Shown here piece by piece: positions 34,859 through 44,990 of a stretch of DNA of 64,000 nucleotides. Numbering within the stretch: the stretch's first letter is position 1; each line of letters opens with the position of its first letter. The stretch covers positions 620,001 through 684,000 of the forward strand of contig JAHLKV010000001.1 in assembly GCA_020444475.1 (NCBI GenBank), written 5' to 3'. The translations under genes and the position numbers were made by a program. The notes beneath the pieces were generated by a model. It ran no database searches, was not told the DNA's origin, and was given only the letters and a program-made list of their open reading frames with translations. Origin of the DNA: a bacterium (lineage in GTDB: Bacteria > Zixibacteria > MSB-5A5 > GN15 > FEB-12).

Positions 34859-36595
34859 TCATCGGTCTTCGATCCAGGCGTGTGCCCGTTTTTCCAACAC
34901 CTTAAGCGGCACACAACCACATTCCAGTATCATATCATGAAACGCCCGAACATCAAACCGCTCACCGAGCCCCTGCTCGGCTTCAGCACGAAGCTTCTGT
35001 ATCCGAAGTTGACCGATCTTGTACGCCAGCGCCTGCCCCGGCCAGACCAGATATCGGTCAATCTCGACCGTGATGTCGTGAAGGCTCTTGCTCGAGTTCT
35101 GCCTGAAGAACTCGATCGCCTGCTCCCGAGTCCAGCCTTTGTAGTGCATCCCCGGATCAACCACCAGCCGTATCGCCCGCCACATATCATACGTCAACTG
35201 CCCGAATCGGGAATACGGTTCCTTGTAGAAACCCATGTCCGAGCCCAGACTTTCCGAATACAACGCCCACCCCTCGCCATAGGCGGTTATCCAGCTCTGC
35301 CGACGGAACTCCGGCAAATCTTCCAGCTCCTGCATCCGTGCTATCTGCAGATGATGTCCCGGCACTGCCTCATGCAGACTCAGCGCCTCCATTTCCCATT
35401 TCGGCCGAGACTTCAGATCATACGTATTGACGTAGTAATAGCCCGGTCTGCCCGCCGACGGCGCCCCCGGCTGATAGTACGCGGTCGTCTCGGACTTCTC
35501 CAAATGCGCCGGGATCGGCGTCACGCCGTACGGCAGTCGCGGCAGCGTCCCAAACAGCTTCGCCAACTCCGGATCGGCCCGCTTGGCGATATCACGATAG
35601 GCTGTCACCAGCCCCTCGGCAGTGTCATAGTAGAACTTCGGATCGGTGCGAAGGAACTCGCAGAATTCGTCGAAACTGCCGGTAAACCCGGACTCGCGAA
35701 TGACCTCGTCCATCTCGCCGCGAATCCGTTTCACTTCGGACAAACCGATCTCGAATATCTCGTCCGGCGTCAGATCGGTCGTTGTCTCCCGGCGTACCAG
35801 GAACCGATACCATGCCTCACCATCGGGCATGTGCAGCCAACCGGTCTCCTCGGTACATCCCGGCAGATATGTCTGCTCGACAAACGACAACAAACGGCCA
35901 AAGGCAGGAGTCGCCTTCTCAGCGCACAGCGTGGATCCCTCTGCGCAAAACGAATCCCAATCCGACTTCGATACCCCGCCCGGCCGCTTTGCCGCACATG
36001 CCAGAACCGGCGAATCCTCAGGTGTCGCGGTCACCAGCGCACGTATCTGGTTCGGTACGTCGCGCATACACACCTTAGGCGGTGTCACGCCCCTGGCAAG
36101 ACCGCGCTCCATCAGCGCGATTGTTTGATCTATGAGTTCAGGAATCCGTTCGATCCGAGCCAATGCCGCCTGACGGTACTCCCGCTTCTCCAGCGCCATC
36201 AGCTCCAGCGTCCGGGAGACCCAATGCTGCACGCCGTGCATCTGACTGATCGGCATCAGCAGCTCGTGGAACGTCCCCTCTTCCTCCGTGATATCAGCCT
36301 GTCGCGCCAGCAGGTCGATACTCAGACGATCAGTCTCCGACAGTGATTTCCAGTCAAACGATTCAAGCAGCGTGCGGATAACCGACGGATGCGCTTTGCG
36401 CCGCTCGATAGCCGAATTCGACCAGTCCGTCCAACGGTCCTGATATCTCGGATACCCGGACCCGGTGGCATTCTCGGGGAACTGGGCCATCTGAGTGTCC
36501 CAGACCAGCTCGAAACAGCGTTGGAGACGGTCCTGCTCGGTCATACTCCCCTTCTGGTTGATCAGAGCAGAGCATTGGGATTGAAAGTCGGCCAT
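34859..36595 (-). CDS. DUF885-family metallopeptidase-like protein
   Basis: 578 residues from the ATG at 36595, preferred over a GTG two codons upstream because GAGGGAG lies 5-6 nt before it. The DUF885 hallmark is SLHEAVPGHHLQIARM, a HEx2PGHH zinc-binding variant, with a downstream TAYGEGWALYSE glutamate motif and the TYDMWRAIRLVVDPGMHYKG block. The absence of a signal peptide puts it in the cytoplasm. Members are thought to be carboxypeptidase-like or dipeptide hydrolases, but few are characterised. It is convergent with none of its neighbours: it lies just upstream of the sigma-factor gene on the same strand, separated by ~70 nt. Confidence 0.85.
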   Translation of the reverse strand: MADFQSQCSALINQKGSMTEQDRLQRCFELVWDTQMAQFPENATGSGYPRYQDRWTDWSNSAIERRKAHPSVIRTLLESFDWKSLSETDRLSIDLLARQADITEEEGTFHELLMPISQMHGVQHWVSRTLELMALEKREYRQAALARIERIPELIDQTIALMERGLARGVTPPKVCMRDVPNQIRALVTATPEDSPVLACAAKRPGGVSKSDWDSFCAEGSTLCAEKATPAFGRLLSFVEQTYLPGCTEETGWLHMPDGEAWYRFLVRRETTTDLTPDEIFEIGLSEVKRIRGEMDEVIRESGFTGSFDEFCEFLRTDPKFYYDTAEGLVTAYRDIAKRADPELAKLFGTLPRLPYGVTPIPAHLEKSETTAYYQPGAPSAGRPGYYYVNTYDLKSRPKWEMEALSLHEAVPGHHLQIARMQELEDLPEFRRQSWITAYGEGWALYSESLGSDMGFYKEPYSRFGQLTYDMWRAIRLVVDPGMHYKGWTREQAIEFFRQNSSKSLHDITVEIDRYLVWPGQALAYKIGQLRIQKLRAEAEQGLGERFDVRAFHDMILECGCVPLKVLEKRAHAWIEDR

Positions 36596-36700
36596 CAGCA
36601 CTCCCTCATGTTCGTTTCGGGGGCCAATATACGGTGATTTTCAAACGAAGAAAACCGTTACCGTTCAGAACCATAAGGAAAGTCCGGCGAGGGGGAAAAT

Positions 36701-36733
36701 GAAAGGTGGGTCTGTGAGGAAGACCCACCTTTC
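36701..36733. other. Orphan perfect 13-bp hairpin in divergent intergenic region
   Basis: A perfect stem GAAAGGTGGGTCT / AGACCCACCTTTC (36701-36713 and 36721-36733) with a 7-nt loop sits between the divergent DUF885 and glnS genes, where no terminator is expected. The rest of the 434-nt gap (36596-37029) holds no gene that I support. It could be a terminator of an unseen small RNA or a structured leader of either gene. Confidence 0.4.
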
Positions 36734-37029
36734 TGTGCGTCGGGCTTGACTCGCGTATCAGGAGCGTCTACGCCCTATTGGGGTACCTTACCTGATTCGA
36801 CTGAAGTCGAACCGAAGACAAGCGGCTCAGTGCGGGGTGACCGCCCGCCTTCTAGTAGCCTGAGACCCCGGCCGCGTGAAAAAATACACAAATCTTTGTG
36901 ACTTAAGCCTTTTTTCGCAAATCTCCTCAAATCACATTTTCGTTGGTTCAACCGACAAATTCATTACATTCACCAAAACCGGCGACGGTGAGCTAGTCTA
37001 TCAGGCACCACACGGAGATAAACGCTGTC

Positions 37030-38718
37030 ATGGATACCCCAAATACGACCCCGGCGGGCAATTTCGTCCGAGACATAATCGACGGCGATCTGGCGTCCGG
37101 GAAGCACCAAACCATCATCACCCGCTTCCCCCCCGAGCCGAACGGCTACCTGCATATCGGCCACGCCAAGTCGATCTGCCTCAATTTCGGCCTCGCCCTC
37201 AGCTACAAAGGGCGGTGTAACCTTCGATTCGATGACACCAACCCCATCAAAGAAGAGCAGGAATACATCGATTCGATCAAGAATGACGTCCGCTGGCTCG
37301 GCTTCTCCTGGGGTCAGACCGAGTTCTACGCCTCCGACTACTTCGAACAGCTCTATGAATACGCCGTCCACCTGATCAAAGCCGGCCATGCCTATGTCGA
37401 TGATCTCAACGCCGACCAGATCCGCGAGTACCGGGGCACGCTGACCGAACCGGGCAAAAACAGCCCCCATCGGGATCGGTCGATCGAAGAAAACCTCGAT
37501 CTGTTCGAGCGAATGCGCAACGGTGAGTTCCCCGATGGGTCCAAAGTCCTTCGTGCCAAAATCGACATGGCCTCACCCAATATCAACATGCGCGATCCAG
37601 TCATGTACCGCATCCTCCACGCTCATCATCACCGGACCGGCGACACCTGGTGCCTCTATCCGACCTATGACTGGGCGCACGGACAGTCTGATTCGATCGA
37701 AGGTATCACGCATTCGATCTGCACGCTCGAATTCGAAGACCATCGCCCACTGTACAACTGGTTCCTGGACAACCTCCCGGTCACCAGCCACCCGCAGCAG
37801 ATCGAGTTCGCCCGCCTCGAACTGACCTACACTGTCATGAGCAAGCGCAAACTGCTCCTGCTCGTCAAGGACGGCCATGTCGCGGGCTGGGATGATCCCC
37901 GCATGCCCACGATCTCCGGTCTCCGTCGGCGCGGCTACACGCCCGAAGCTATCCGTACCTTCTGCGACCGGATCGGCGTCGCCAAGCGCAAAGACTCGAC
38001 TATCGAGATATCCTTCCTCGAAGACTGCCTTCGCGAAGATCTCAACAAACGCGCCCTTCGCGTGATGGCCGTACTTGATCCGATCAAGGTCGTGATCGAC
38101 AACTACCCCGAAGACAAGACCGAAGAGTTCGAGACGGTGAACAATCCCGAAGACGAGTCGATGGGATCACGTCGGGTGCCGTTCAGCCGCGAGGTATATA
38201 TCGAGCGCGACGATTTCCAGGAAGAGCCCCACAAGAAGTTCTTCCGTCTTGCTCCCGGTCGCGAAGTGCGTCTCAAAGGCGCCTACTTCATCACCTGCAC
38301 CAACGTCGTCAAAGACAGTGCGGGGAACATCACCGAACTGCACTGCACTTACGACCCGGAGTCGAAAGGCGGCGAGACGCCCGATGGCCGCAAGGTGAAA
38401 GGCACCCTGCACTGGGTCTCGGCGAAACATGCTGTCGATGCCGAAGTGCGCCTCTACGATCATCTCTTCCGCGAGATCGATCCGAACAAGGCGCCCGATG
38501 GTCAGGACTTCACATCGAATCTGAATCCTGACTCACTGAGGACGCTGACACATTGCAAGGTCGAGCCGGGTCTCGCCGATGCTTCGCCCGGTAACCGCTT
38601 CCAGTTCCTGCGGCAGGGCTATTTCTGTGTCGACTCGATCGACTCGAAACCGGGCCGGTTGGTCTTCAACCGCACCGTCTCCCTCCGCGACACCTGGTCC
38701 AAGCTGCAGAAGCAGTAG
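37030..38718 (+). CDS. glnS: Glutaminyl-tRNA synthetase
   Basis: Charges tRNA-Gln with glutamine. 562 residues, the usual bacterial length (~555). The class I motifs are clear: [15 protein letters not shown] with HIGH at 42-45, and VMSKRKL (269-275) as the KMSKS loop. The fold and sequence ([20 protein letters not shown]) follow bacterial GlnRS rather than GluRS. The C-terminal anticodon-binding beta barrels are present ([12 protein letters not shown]). Its presence means that the direct route to Gln-tRNA exists here, without need for GatCAB on tRNA-Gln. The matching tRNA-Gln(CTG) lies at 45552-45622. Confidence 0.96.
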   Translation: MDTPNTTPAGNFVRDIIDGDLASGKHQTIITRFPPEPNGYLHIGHAKSICLNFGLALSYKGRCNLRFDDTNPIKEEQEYIDSIKNDVRWLGFSWGQTEFYASDYFEQLYEYAVHLIKAGHAYVDDLNADQIREYRGTLTEPGKNSPHRDRSIEENLDLFERMRNGEFPDGSKVLRAKIDMASPNINMRDPVMYRILHAHHHRTGDTWCLYPTYDWAHGQSDSIEGITHSICTLEFEDHRPLYNWFLDNLPVTSHPQQIEFARLELTYTVMSKRKLLLLVKDGHVAGWDDPRMPTISGLRRRGYTPEAIRTFCDRIGVAKRKDSTIEISFLEDCLREDLNKRALRVMAVLDPIKVVIDNYPEDKTEEFETVNNPEDESMGSRRVPFSREVYIERDDFQEEPHKKFFRLAPGREVRLKGAYFITCTNVVKDSAGNITELHCTYDPESKGGETPDGRKVKGTLHWVSAKHAVDAEVRLYDHLFREIDPNKAPDGQDFTSNLNPDSLRTLTHCKVEPGLADASPGNRFQFLRQGYFCVDSIDSKPGRLVFNRTVSLRDTWSKLQKQ

Positions 38719-38726
38719 GCTTGTGA

Positions 38727-38980
38727 TTGTGCGTGGTGTACGTCCCCGTGCACCACGCGACACTTGCGAATGTTGCGTCACGTGCTAGTTCGCCGGAGGC
38801 GGACGACACGTGACGCCTTCGGACAAATCGCAGATTTGTCATTCCCAGCTTGACTGGGAATCCATCTTCTTTCAAGCACATCGTAGATGTGTCATTCCGG
38901 CGTATGCCGGAATCCAGCCCTAGCAAGGATGGCGCACTGTCCGATACTGCTGGACTCCGGCCTTCGCCGGAGTGACAGAC
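38727..38980. repeat. Intergenic palindromic repeat cluster
   Basis: It begins directly after glnS with a GTGCGTGGTGTACGTCCC...CACCACGC palindrome (38729-38759). A ~45-nt palindrome starting GTTGCGTCACGTGCTAG and ending CACGTGACGCC follows (38772-38816). Next come TTCCCAGCTTGACTGGGAA (near 38841), TTCCGGCGTATGCCGGAA (near 38893) and CTCCGGCCTTCGCCGGAG (near 38953). From 38981 to 39486 I see no gene and no further copy; that part is lower in GC. Confidence 0.8.
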
Positions 38981-39486
38981 TTCGCCTGACTGTTATCACC
39001 ACTACCAAACCACCCTCAAGAACGCAAAAAGTCATTGTACAAGCGTGGACGCGATCAGGTTACAGCGAAATAGGTTCGTTTGTTCATTTTTCATAGTTCG
39101 TAAAACATCCTCCTTGTGATTCGAGTTCTTCCCCGGCGCTGCAACGACTGGCTCTGACTTGCATAGACGGCACGATAGCTCCTTATCTTTATAAAAAGCG
39201 ACCGTGCCGTAATTGCCATCGGATTGGTAGGGAAAGTGCGGGAGATCAGATCGTGTGGCGATGGCGCTTTGTGCTCTCCACACCCGGACGGGTGTCATGG
39301 CAACCGCTGTTCGAGATACCATACTCCGACTATCCTGTCTTATGAATACCTCGGCGACGCAGGCGAATAAACTTGGATCAATCGCTCCATATCATGCTAT
39401 ATTGATGATAATAGTGGTCCATTCATCTTGACGCGCTCCCTGCATTCTCACGCACCATTTCTGATCAAACGATTGAGGGTAGAATC

Positions 39487-41259
39487 ATGAAGAGTAGTCA
39501 TCAGCTGCCGATCGCAGTGAGGTGTATTGCAGCAGTGCTTGCCGCGATGCTGATTGTGGTGAGCTGCAGTGAAGACGAATCACCGACCGGTCCCGCGCCG
39601 ATCATGACCGATATTAGCAGCTATCTGAACAGCCTCCCCGCCTGGGACGTCTTCTGTCCTCCCGTGACGAACTGTGACTCGGCTGTCGGCCCGACCGAGG
39701 AAAACCTGGACCTGGGACAGGGAACGCTCTGCCGCACCACCCCCTGCTCGATCACCTCAACGCCCGAAGAAGTGGTAACCTATGGCACCTTCTCCAATAT
39801 TCTCTGGCTGGGCGGCTTGATCCAGGGAGACAGCTATGCCGGCGGGGTGGGCTCGATGGAAGAACTCCCGATTCGTCAGCGCGCGCCACTGCGCGTGGGC
39901 GTGAATTTCCTCTCGGGGGACAGTATCAGCATGACCGTAAACAACCCGGACGCTGCTTCCGTCCAGCAGGCCATCGGGACGCTCATTTCGAACGCCGTCG
40001 ACAGCGGCTACCACGGTGGATCGAGTATCTACTTCACTCAAAAGGAGATGTTTTCGCTTGATCAGGGCGTCCTGAGTCTCGGGCTTTCGGCCAGATACAT
40101 GGGCACATCGGTTCGCAACAAGCTCGATATCTCCGCTACCCAGGCCAAACACACCGTGACGGCGTATTTCAAACAGTTTATGTTCGAAACCTTCATCGTC
40201 CTGCCGCAAACGCCCGCTGATTTCTTCACCTCCGAATTCACGGACGCCAAACTGCAGGAGCAGGTCAACGCCGGCAGTATCGGCCCCACCAACCTCCCGG
40301 TGTTTGTATCCCGGGTCCAGTGGGGACGCATCATGCTGCTGACCATGAGTTCGGACTCGTCGATCGTGGATATTCGAAACGCTCTCAAAGCCACCCACGG
40401 TTCGTTTGGGGTCACCATGACGGCCAAGTACCAGCATATACTGTCAACGTCCGAGATTGAGGTCGTGACGTTCGGTGGTGACGATGCCGATGCGCTCGCG
40501 CTTATACAGAGCGGTGACATCAGCAGCTATTTCAACAACACCGCCGACCTGCAAACAGCGTTTCCTATCGGCTATGCCCTGTGCAATCTGACTGACAACT
40601 CACTGGCCAAAGTCGGTGAGACGACGCAATACGATGTAGTAGAATGCTCGCAGGTCACAACACAGGTCTACCACGACTGGACGCAATGGCGCGACGCCTT
40701 CGCTGCTATCGAAGACAGCTCTGACAACAAGTTCTTCGCTACCAGCGTGGCAAACGTCAATATGGCGGACGAGAACTGGGGCTGGACACTTGGCTCCAAT
40801 ACCCACCTGGCGACCAGGACCCTGACCTTCCAGCCTGAAAACACCGGCTATGATTTCATGTTTTATCTGAGAACCCTGCAGGAAGGGTGCGCCTATCCGT
40901 TGACCTATAACGACGATGAGTTCGGGAGCGGAACCGCCTTCCTGAGTATCGGCGATGTTGACAATTGCCAGTATGATGCCTTCGAGATTGTGACCGGCGA
41001 TTTTCGCAACGACAGCTACGTATTCGCCATCGGTGTGTACATAGGATATAACGTGGGGGCGAACGACGAGAAGCTCGAGGTATTCCATGGGAGCAGCAAG
41101 ATCGCCGAGTGGCCGAATACATATATTCCAACGGGTGTCGACCCGGTTTTCCTGGGAATCGTGTCAACGATTCCGATCACGAAATACGTTTTCACGGAGG
41201 GGTACGACTCGGACGACATTTACATCAAAGACTTCTGCTTCGGCGTAGCCTATCGATAG
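39487..41259 (+). CDS. Thiol-activated cytolysin (CDC) family lipoprotein
   Basis: 590 residues. A signal peptide ends in lipobox VVSC (Cys27), followed by SEDESPTGP. Residues ~120-400 match the cholesterol-dependent cytolysin core. They show PIRQRAPLRVGVNFLSGDSI (compare LPVKRDSLTLSIDLPGM of listeriolysin), NAVDSGY, and VEVVTFGG-type IEVVTFGGDDADALALIQSG with the conserved glycine pair G330-G331. A match to the PIAYTTNFLKDN segment follows (FPIGYALCNLTDNSLAKVGE). The tryptophan-rich undecapeptide of domain 4 is not present. The C-terminal ~190 residues are a different beta-rich, cysteine-containing domain. CDC-like proteins of Gram-negative bacteria are known, but a lipid-anchored form with a swapped C-terminus is unusual. 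No immunity-type gene is recognised nearby. Confidence 0.8.
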   Translation: MKSSHQLPIAVRCIAAVLAAMLIVVSCSEDESPTGPAPIMTDISSYLNSLPAWDVFCPPVTNCDSAVGPTEENLDLGQGTLCRTTPCSITSTPEEVVTYGTFSNILWLGGLIQGDSYAGGVGSMEELPIRQRAPLRVGVNFLSGDSISMTVNNPDAASVQQAIGTLISNAVDSGYHGGSSIYFTQKEMFSLDQGVLSLGLSARYMGTSVRNKLDISATQAKHTVTAYFKQFMFETFIVLPQTPADFFTSEFTDAKLQEQVNAGSIGPTNLPVFVSRVQWGRIMLLTMSSDSSIVDIRNALKATHGSFGVTMTAKYQHILSTSEIEVVTFGGDDADALALIQSGDISSYFNNTADLQTAFPIGYALCNLTDNSLAKVGETTQYDVVECSQVTTQVYHDWTQWRDAFAAIEDSSDNKFFATSVANVNMADENWGWTLGSNTHLATRTLTFQPENTGYDFMFYLRTLQEGCAYPLTYNDDEFGSGTAFLSIGDVDNCQYDAFEIVTGDFRNDSYVFAIGVYIGYNVGANDEKLEVFHGSSKIAEWPNTYIPTGVDPVFLGIVSTIPITKYVFTEGYDSDDIYIKDFCFGVAYR

Positions 41260-41304
41260 GCTCCTGAGCCTCCCCCCGTATAGTGGACAGGTTAACTAGC
41301 AGCC

Positions 41305-41850
41305 AACCGTAGCCCACGCGTCTCGCGTGGCTGCGTGCGTGGTGTACGTCCTCCTGCGCCACGTCGTACTGGGCGGAGTCAAAGCATGACCTTTCAGGAG
41401 GGTGGCCCACCATTTATAGTGGGTTGCTGGGAGACCGAGTTGACGTCACACTTCGTCAAGCTCAGTGTGACTTGCCGCAGTCGCGCACGAATGGCGCCCG
41501 GAACAGACGGTGGACATAGGTAAGATGTCAGCACCGGTCGCTCGCCGACTTCCCGCACTTCGTTTAGGGCTGTATCCGCGACCGGAGCTGACCTACATCG
41601 ACAGCGTCTATCCTGTCCGAACCGCAGGGGTTCGGACCTACTGCCACTGGCGCACCGGTCCGTTCCGGCGGACCAAAGTGACAGACTTCGTCTGCCTTAT
41701 TCCTTTATTCTTGAAATGGGTACCCCACCGCTTGCGGTGGGCTGTGTTGCCGATAGCCTGTCGATAAGCGACGGGTTGGCGGGTTCGAAGACGGACCCGC
41801 CCTACCGTACTGGTTCTAAGGCGGACCCGCCCTACCGTACTGGACTTGTG
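41305..41850. repeat. Repeat-rich intergenic region
   Basis: From 41260 to 41997 no gene is supported. Palindromes seen are GTAGCCCACGCGTCTCGCGTGG (near 41311), GCGTGCGTGGTGTACG...GCCACG (41333-41363) and GTCACACTTCGTCAAGCTCA (near 41445). GGGTACCCCACCG...GCGGTGGGC is near 41720. Two copies of a GGCGGGTTC/GGACCCGCCCTACCG motif (near 41775 and 41822) form a short direct repeat, each followed by TACTGG. Confidence 0.75.
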
Positions 41851-41997
41851 ACTTTGGTGCAAGTTAATCTCTTTCATGTCAGGTCGCAAGCAAACGGATC
41901 CCACACTAGGCTATGAGCGACCCAGTCCCGATCGATCTGGAGGCACGACTAACTTCGAGAGACGGCGGGCAAAACGCGAAGGTTAGACCAACCCGTT

Positions 41998-42885
41998 TCA
42001 ATCGCGTGCACGAAGTCTGACAGCGGGTCTGGAACTTTGGACTAATCGTTGGTCCAGGAATTCGCTCAGCAAGTAGGTGGGGTCGGGATTCCTCATCATG
42101 AAGACTTCTTCGCTCGTTTCGAAGTGGTCAGGACCCTTGCTTGGGTGGGATGGAACTCTCTTTGGTAACGAATGGCCCATCAAGAAAAGGACGTTCACAT
42201 TTCGCAGTCGTCCCTCTCGAAACCAAGCCTCGTAGCGTTCAACTAGCCTAAGCATCAACCGCTGGTTGGACCACGTCACAGGTTCAGGTAGCATAATCGC
42301 CACCATGCGCGGACACGTCCAGTTTGCTCCACTCTGTAGCTTGTCGTTGGCTGATTTGATGAAGTCCTCTAGTAGTTCCTCGTCGTTCAGCAGGCGTTTC
42401 TTAGAAGGTTTCCGGCAACAGCATTCCACGGCTACGTCTTGTCGCGAGCAAGAGATCCAGAGGTCGGGTACTCGTTTCCCCGTTGTATTCGCAACCCAGT
42501 GGGCTTCGATGCCTTGGATCCGAAAATGTATGCCGGTTCGGATCTCGAATAGCAGGCCCTGCGCAGTATCGTGCTTCTGCAGACGATGGAGAAACTCCCT
42601 CTTGTTGCTCTCCTCGTCGTTCCAATCCGATTCAAATTCTCGTATGTAACTAATGTAAGCTGATAGTTCGATGAGCCTCGGATCCGATGCTACGAGGGCA
42701 AGATCGCTCCCATCCCTCCTCCACTTCTCTATGGATTTCAGAAATGGGTCCCAGAACTTATCAAACGTTCGCCCCTTGCGAGACTTCGCGAGCATCTTCA
42801 GATGTGGCTTTCCCATCAGACGCTCGAAGTATTCGAGTGAGGCCGGGAATTCGGTGTCTCTTATCTCGCGGTTTCTTGCTTTCAT
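41998..42885 (-). CDS. Hypothetical protein, possibly PD-(D/E)XK nuclease-like
   Basis: 295 residues from the ATG at 42885, chosen over a GTG 24 codons upstream because GGAGGAG lies 11 nt before it. No family recognised. A central segment, LLFEIRTGIHFRIQG followed ~15 residues later by RVPDLWISCSRQDVAVECCC, has the E...PD...E layout of restriction-type nucleases, but the expected E-x-K is E-x-C with RK just after, so a degenerate or divergent member is possible. The gene is visibly lower in GC than its neighbours and lies in a repeat-rich region, which suggests acquisition by transfer. Its ribosome site lies inside a 6-bp hairpin (42886-42902). Confidence 0.5.
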   Translation of the reverse strand: MKARNREIRDTEFPASLEYFERLMGKPHLKMLAKSRKGRTFDKFWDPFLKSIEKWRRDGSDLALVASDPRLIELSAYISYIREFESDWNDEESNKREFLHRLQKHDTAQGLLFEIRTGIHFRIQGIEAHWVANTTGKRVPDLWISCSRQDVAVECCCRKPSKKRLLNDEELLEDFIKSANDKLQSGANWTCPRMVAIMLPEPVTWSNQRLMLRLVERYEAWFREGRLRNVNVLFLMGHSLPKRVPSHPSKGPDHFETSEEVFMMRNPDPTYLLSEFLDQRLVQSSRPAVRLRARD

Positions 42886-43553
42886 GAGGAGGTGTTCTCC
42901 TCCAACGTTGCGATGCCTAGTTTCAATCTCGCGGATGAGCGGCAATCCGTCAATCACATATTTGCGCGCCTTTCCCCCAAAGGAAATACCCTCCGGCGGA
43001 GCGGGCCGAAGGGTATTCTGACGGAGCGAGTGGCGGTTGGAGTGTGCCCCCTGCCTGAGAGGCAGGTATCTCGCGGTATGACTGCTTTGCTGGATTTTTC
43101 TTAGACTGTGCCCCTATAGCTAAACTGCTCAAGCCCCTGAGCAAGCCCCGTCGTCCCCGGCTTCAGTATACCGGACCGAACGGTACGGTCGGATCCTGCC
43201 CCGGGCGGGGCCGAACCGACCGCCCGTCCGATTCAGGGAAGAGGGGGAGTGTACGTCGGGTTTGATCTCAAAGAGACCAGACCGTCCTTTTCTATGCCAA
43301 ACCGCTCCACAGCTTCGCTGCGGCGGATGCCTGTCTTTGATCGAAAAATCGCTTCCATGTTTCCCCGGCAATTGGACAGCGACCCGGTGAGGTAAGTAAT
43401 CTTTCGGAAGGCTACCAGTGGTCCTGTCGCGCCATACTTACAACATCGTTTGATCACGGAGAAAGTTTAGCAGATTCTGACGGAAATTCGACAACAGTGC
43501 GAAGAATGTTCGAGAATGGATTTTTGTCAGTGGGTGGCGCGGAACGAAACGTC
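42886..43553. other. Intergenic region, no supported gene
   Basis: 668 nt upstream of the lower-GC gene and downstream of the PAS-LuxR gene. Short open frames exist on the - strand (e.g. 43233-43457), but none has a recognisable domain or a good ribosome site. At 42886-42902 there is a GAGGAG/CTCCTC hairpin over the ribosome site of the gene ending at 41998. A GC-rich stretch around 43190-43230 may be structured. Confidence 0.4.
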
Positions 43554-44990
43554 TTAGTGTGACGTTTTGCCCCGGTCCAAAGATCTCAGAAACGAGGTCA
43601 AATTCCTCTTCCGATTCGATATCCCGAGCTTCCTGCGAATAGTCTTGCGCTGCTTGAAGACGGTCTCGATCGAGTTGTGCAGCGCCGATGCGATCTCTTT
43701 ACTCGACATACCGTTTTTGATCATGTTGCAGATCTCAAGCTCGCGAGGCGTCAACCGGGTAGACTGAGACTCCAGCCGTCCGACAAAGGGTGACACGATA
43801 TCAATCAGGCTGTTCTTCAGCAGTCCCAGATAATGCTCGGCCCCCGGCGAGGTCTGCCTCTGCAGATGATCGATCAGCGGCAGCGCTATTCGATAGATAT
43901 TGCTCTGAATCTGCTCGGCGATCTCCCGCTTCCCCGACTCGAACTGATTCAGAATCTCTTTGAGTGCGAGGTTTTTCTGCTCAAGGTTCTCCCGCTCCAC
44001 CAGCAACTGCGTGTTGGCATCGGCCAGCTGCGCCGTCCGCTCTCGCACGCGACGTTCCAGTTCGTCGTGAGCCCGCTGCAGCATCGCCTCCGCCCACTTC
44101 CGCTCGGTGATATCAAACCAGCTCCCGATCAGCCCGATCACATTGCCCGCTTCATCATGAAGCGGCGTCATGTCGTCGCGAAGCCAGATATAGGCGCCGT
44201 TCTTGTGCCGGAAGCGATACTCGTACGACACCGACTCTCCCCGGTTGATGCGCTCGAGCTGTGTCCGCACATGCTCCAGATCATCGGGATGCACCCGCTT
44301 GTTCCAGAACATCTCATCCTTGTAGAACTCGTCCGGACGATAACCGAACCGCCCGTTGATATTGTCGCTGATAAACGTCGTCGGATAAGTCGGCGAAGGA
44401 CCGCAGGTGTAGATCACTGCCGGCGACGACGCCAGCAGCGCGTCGAGCCTCGCTTTCGTTCCCTCAAGGGCTTCCTCGGCCCGCTTGCGCTCGGTGATAT
44501 CGCGGATACTCGCGCACGATCCCCGGATTTCGCCGATGTCGTCGAACACCACCTGCCACGACACCGCCCCCCAGGCGATAGTCCCGTCCGTGCGGACAAT
44601 CCGAAACTCCCGGTCATGTCCCGACGGACGCTCCTTGTCGGGCGCAAACGCGGCCGCCACGCGCACGCGGTCGTCCTCGTGGATGATCGGGGTGGGAAAA
44701 CCGGGCAGGGCGAAGCATTCCGGAATCGTCAGACCGGTGATCCGTTCGACCGCGGCGTTCATCCACACCGGACGGCCGTCGGCCGCCAGCCACAAATGCC
44801 AGTCAACCGATCGTTCGGCGACTGTCGCGACACACTCCGGCGCCAACTCGGCCTGTCGGCGCATGTGCATTGATCGGCGTTCGGCTCGATCGAATTCGGG
44901 ATCGGCCGATTTAGTTGCGCCCGGATTGTTTGAGATACGATCGTTCGCGAGCGAAGTCCCGCGCTCATCCCTGTTATCGCCCTGATTCAC
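43554..44990 (-). CDS. PAS-PAS sensor regulator with LuxR-type DNA-binding domain
   Basis: 478 residues, GTG start. Two PAS domains with PAC motifs lie at ~60-170 (WLAADGRPVWMNAAVERITG, ending IRDITERKRAEEAL) and ~180-300 (FGYRPDEFYKDEMFWNKRVHPD, ending GSWFDITERKWAEA). A coiled coil follows (~305-360, RERTAQLADANTQLLVEREN). The C-terminal ~65 residues are a GerE/LuxR helix-turn-helix (LTPRELEICNMIKNGMSSKE, IASALHNSIETVFKQRKTIR). There is no TM segment and no kinase or receiver domain, so it is a one-component soluble sensor. The ligand is unknown. It stands alone. Confidence 0.88.
   Translation of the reverse strand: MNQGDNRDERGTSLANDRISNNPGATKSADPEFDRAERRSMHMRRQAELAPECVATVAERSVDWHLWLAADGRPVWMNAAVERITGLTIPECFALPGFPTPIIHEDDRVRVAAAFAPDKERPSGHDREFRIVRTDGTIAWGAVSWQVVFDDIGEIRGSCASIRDITERKRAEEALEGTKARLDALLASSPAVIYTCGPSPTYPTTFISDNINGRFGYRPDEFYKDEMFWNKRVHPDDLEHVRTQLERINRGESVSYEYRFRHKNGAYIWLRDDMTPLHDEAGNVIGLIGSWFDITERKWAEAMLQRAHDELERRVRERTAQLADANTQLLVERENLEQKNLALKEILNQFESGKREIAEQIQSNIYRIALPLIDHLQRQTSPGAEHYLGLLKNSLIDIVSPFVGRLESQSTRLTPRELEICNMIKNGMSSKEIASALHNSIETVFKQRKTIRRKLGISNRKRNLTSFLRSLDRGKTSH

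Noticed and set aside
34817-36346. Long + strand open frame opposite the DUF885 gene
   Set aside because: Arg/Leu/His-rich composition typical of a high-GC antisense frame; the opposite strand encodes a clear DUF885 protein with a HExxPGHH motif.
36660-36690. AGGAAAGTCCGG, identical to part of the RNase P RNA conserved region I
   Set aside because: No other conserved RNase P regions (the AGUGCAACAGA-type and ACAGAACCCGG-type segments) follow in the next ~350 nt, so the 12-nt match is taken as chance.
41775-41850. Short direct repeat as possible attachment site
   Set aside because: No integrase, tRNA or second distant copy flanking an island; it is better explained by the intergenic palindrome families.
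43129-43457. Short overlapping - strand frames
   Set aside because: No ribosome site, no domain, GC-rich repeat-like content.
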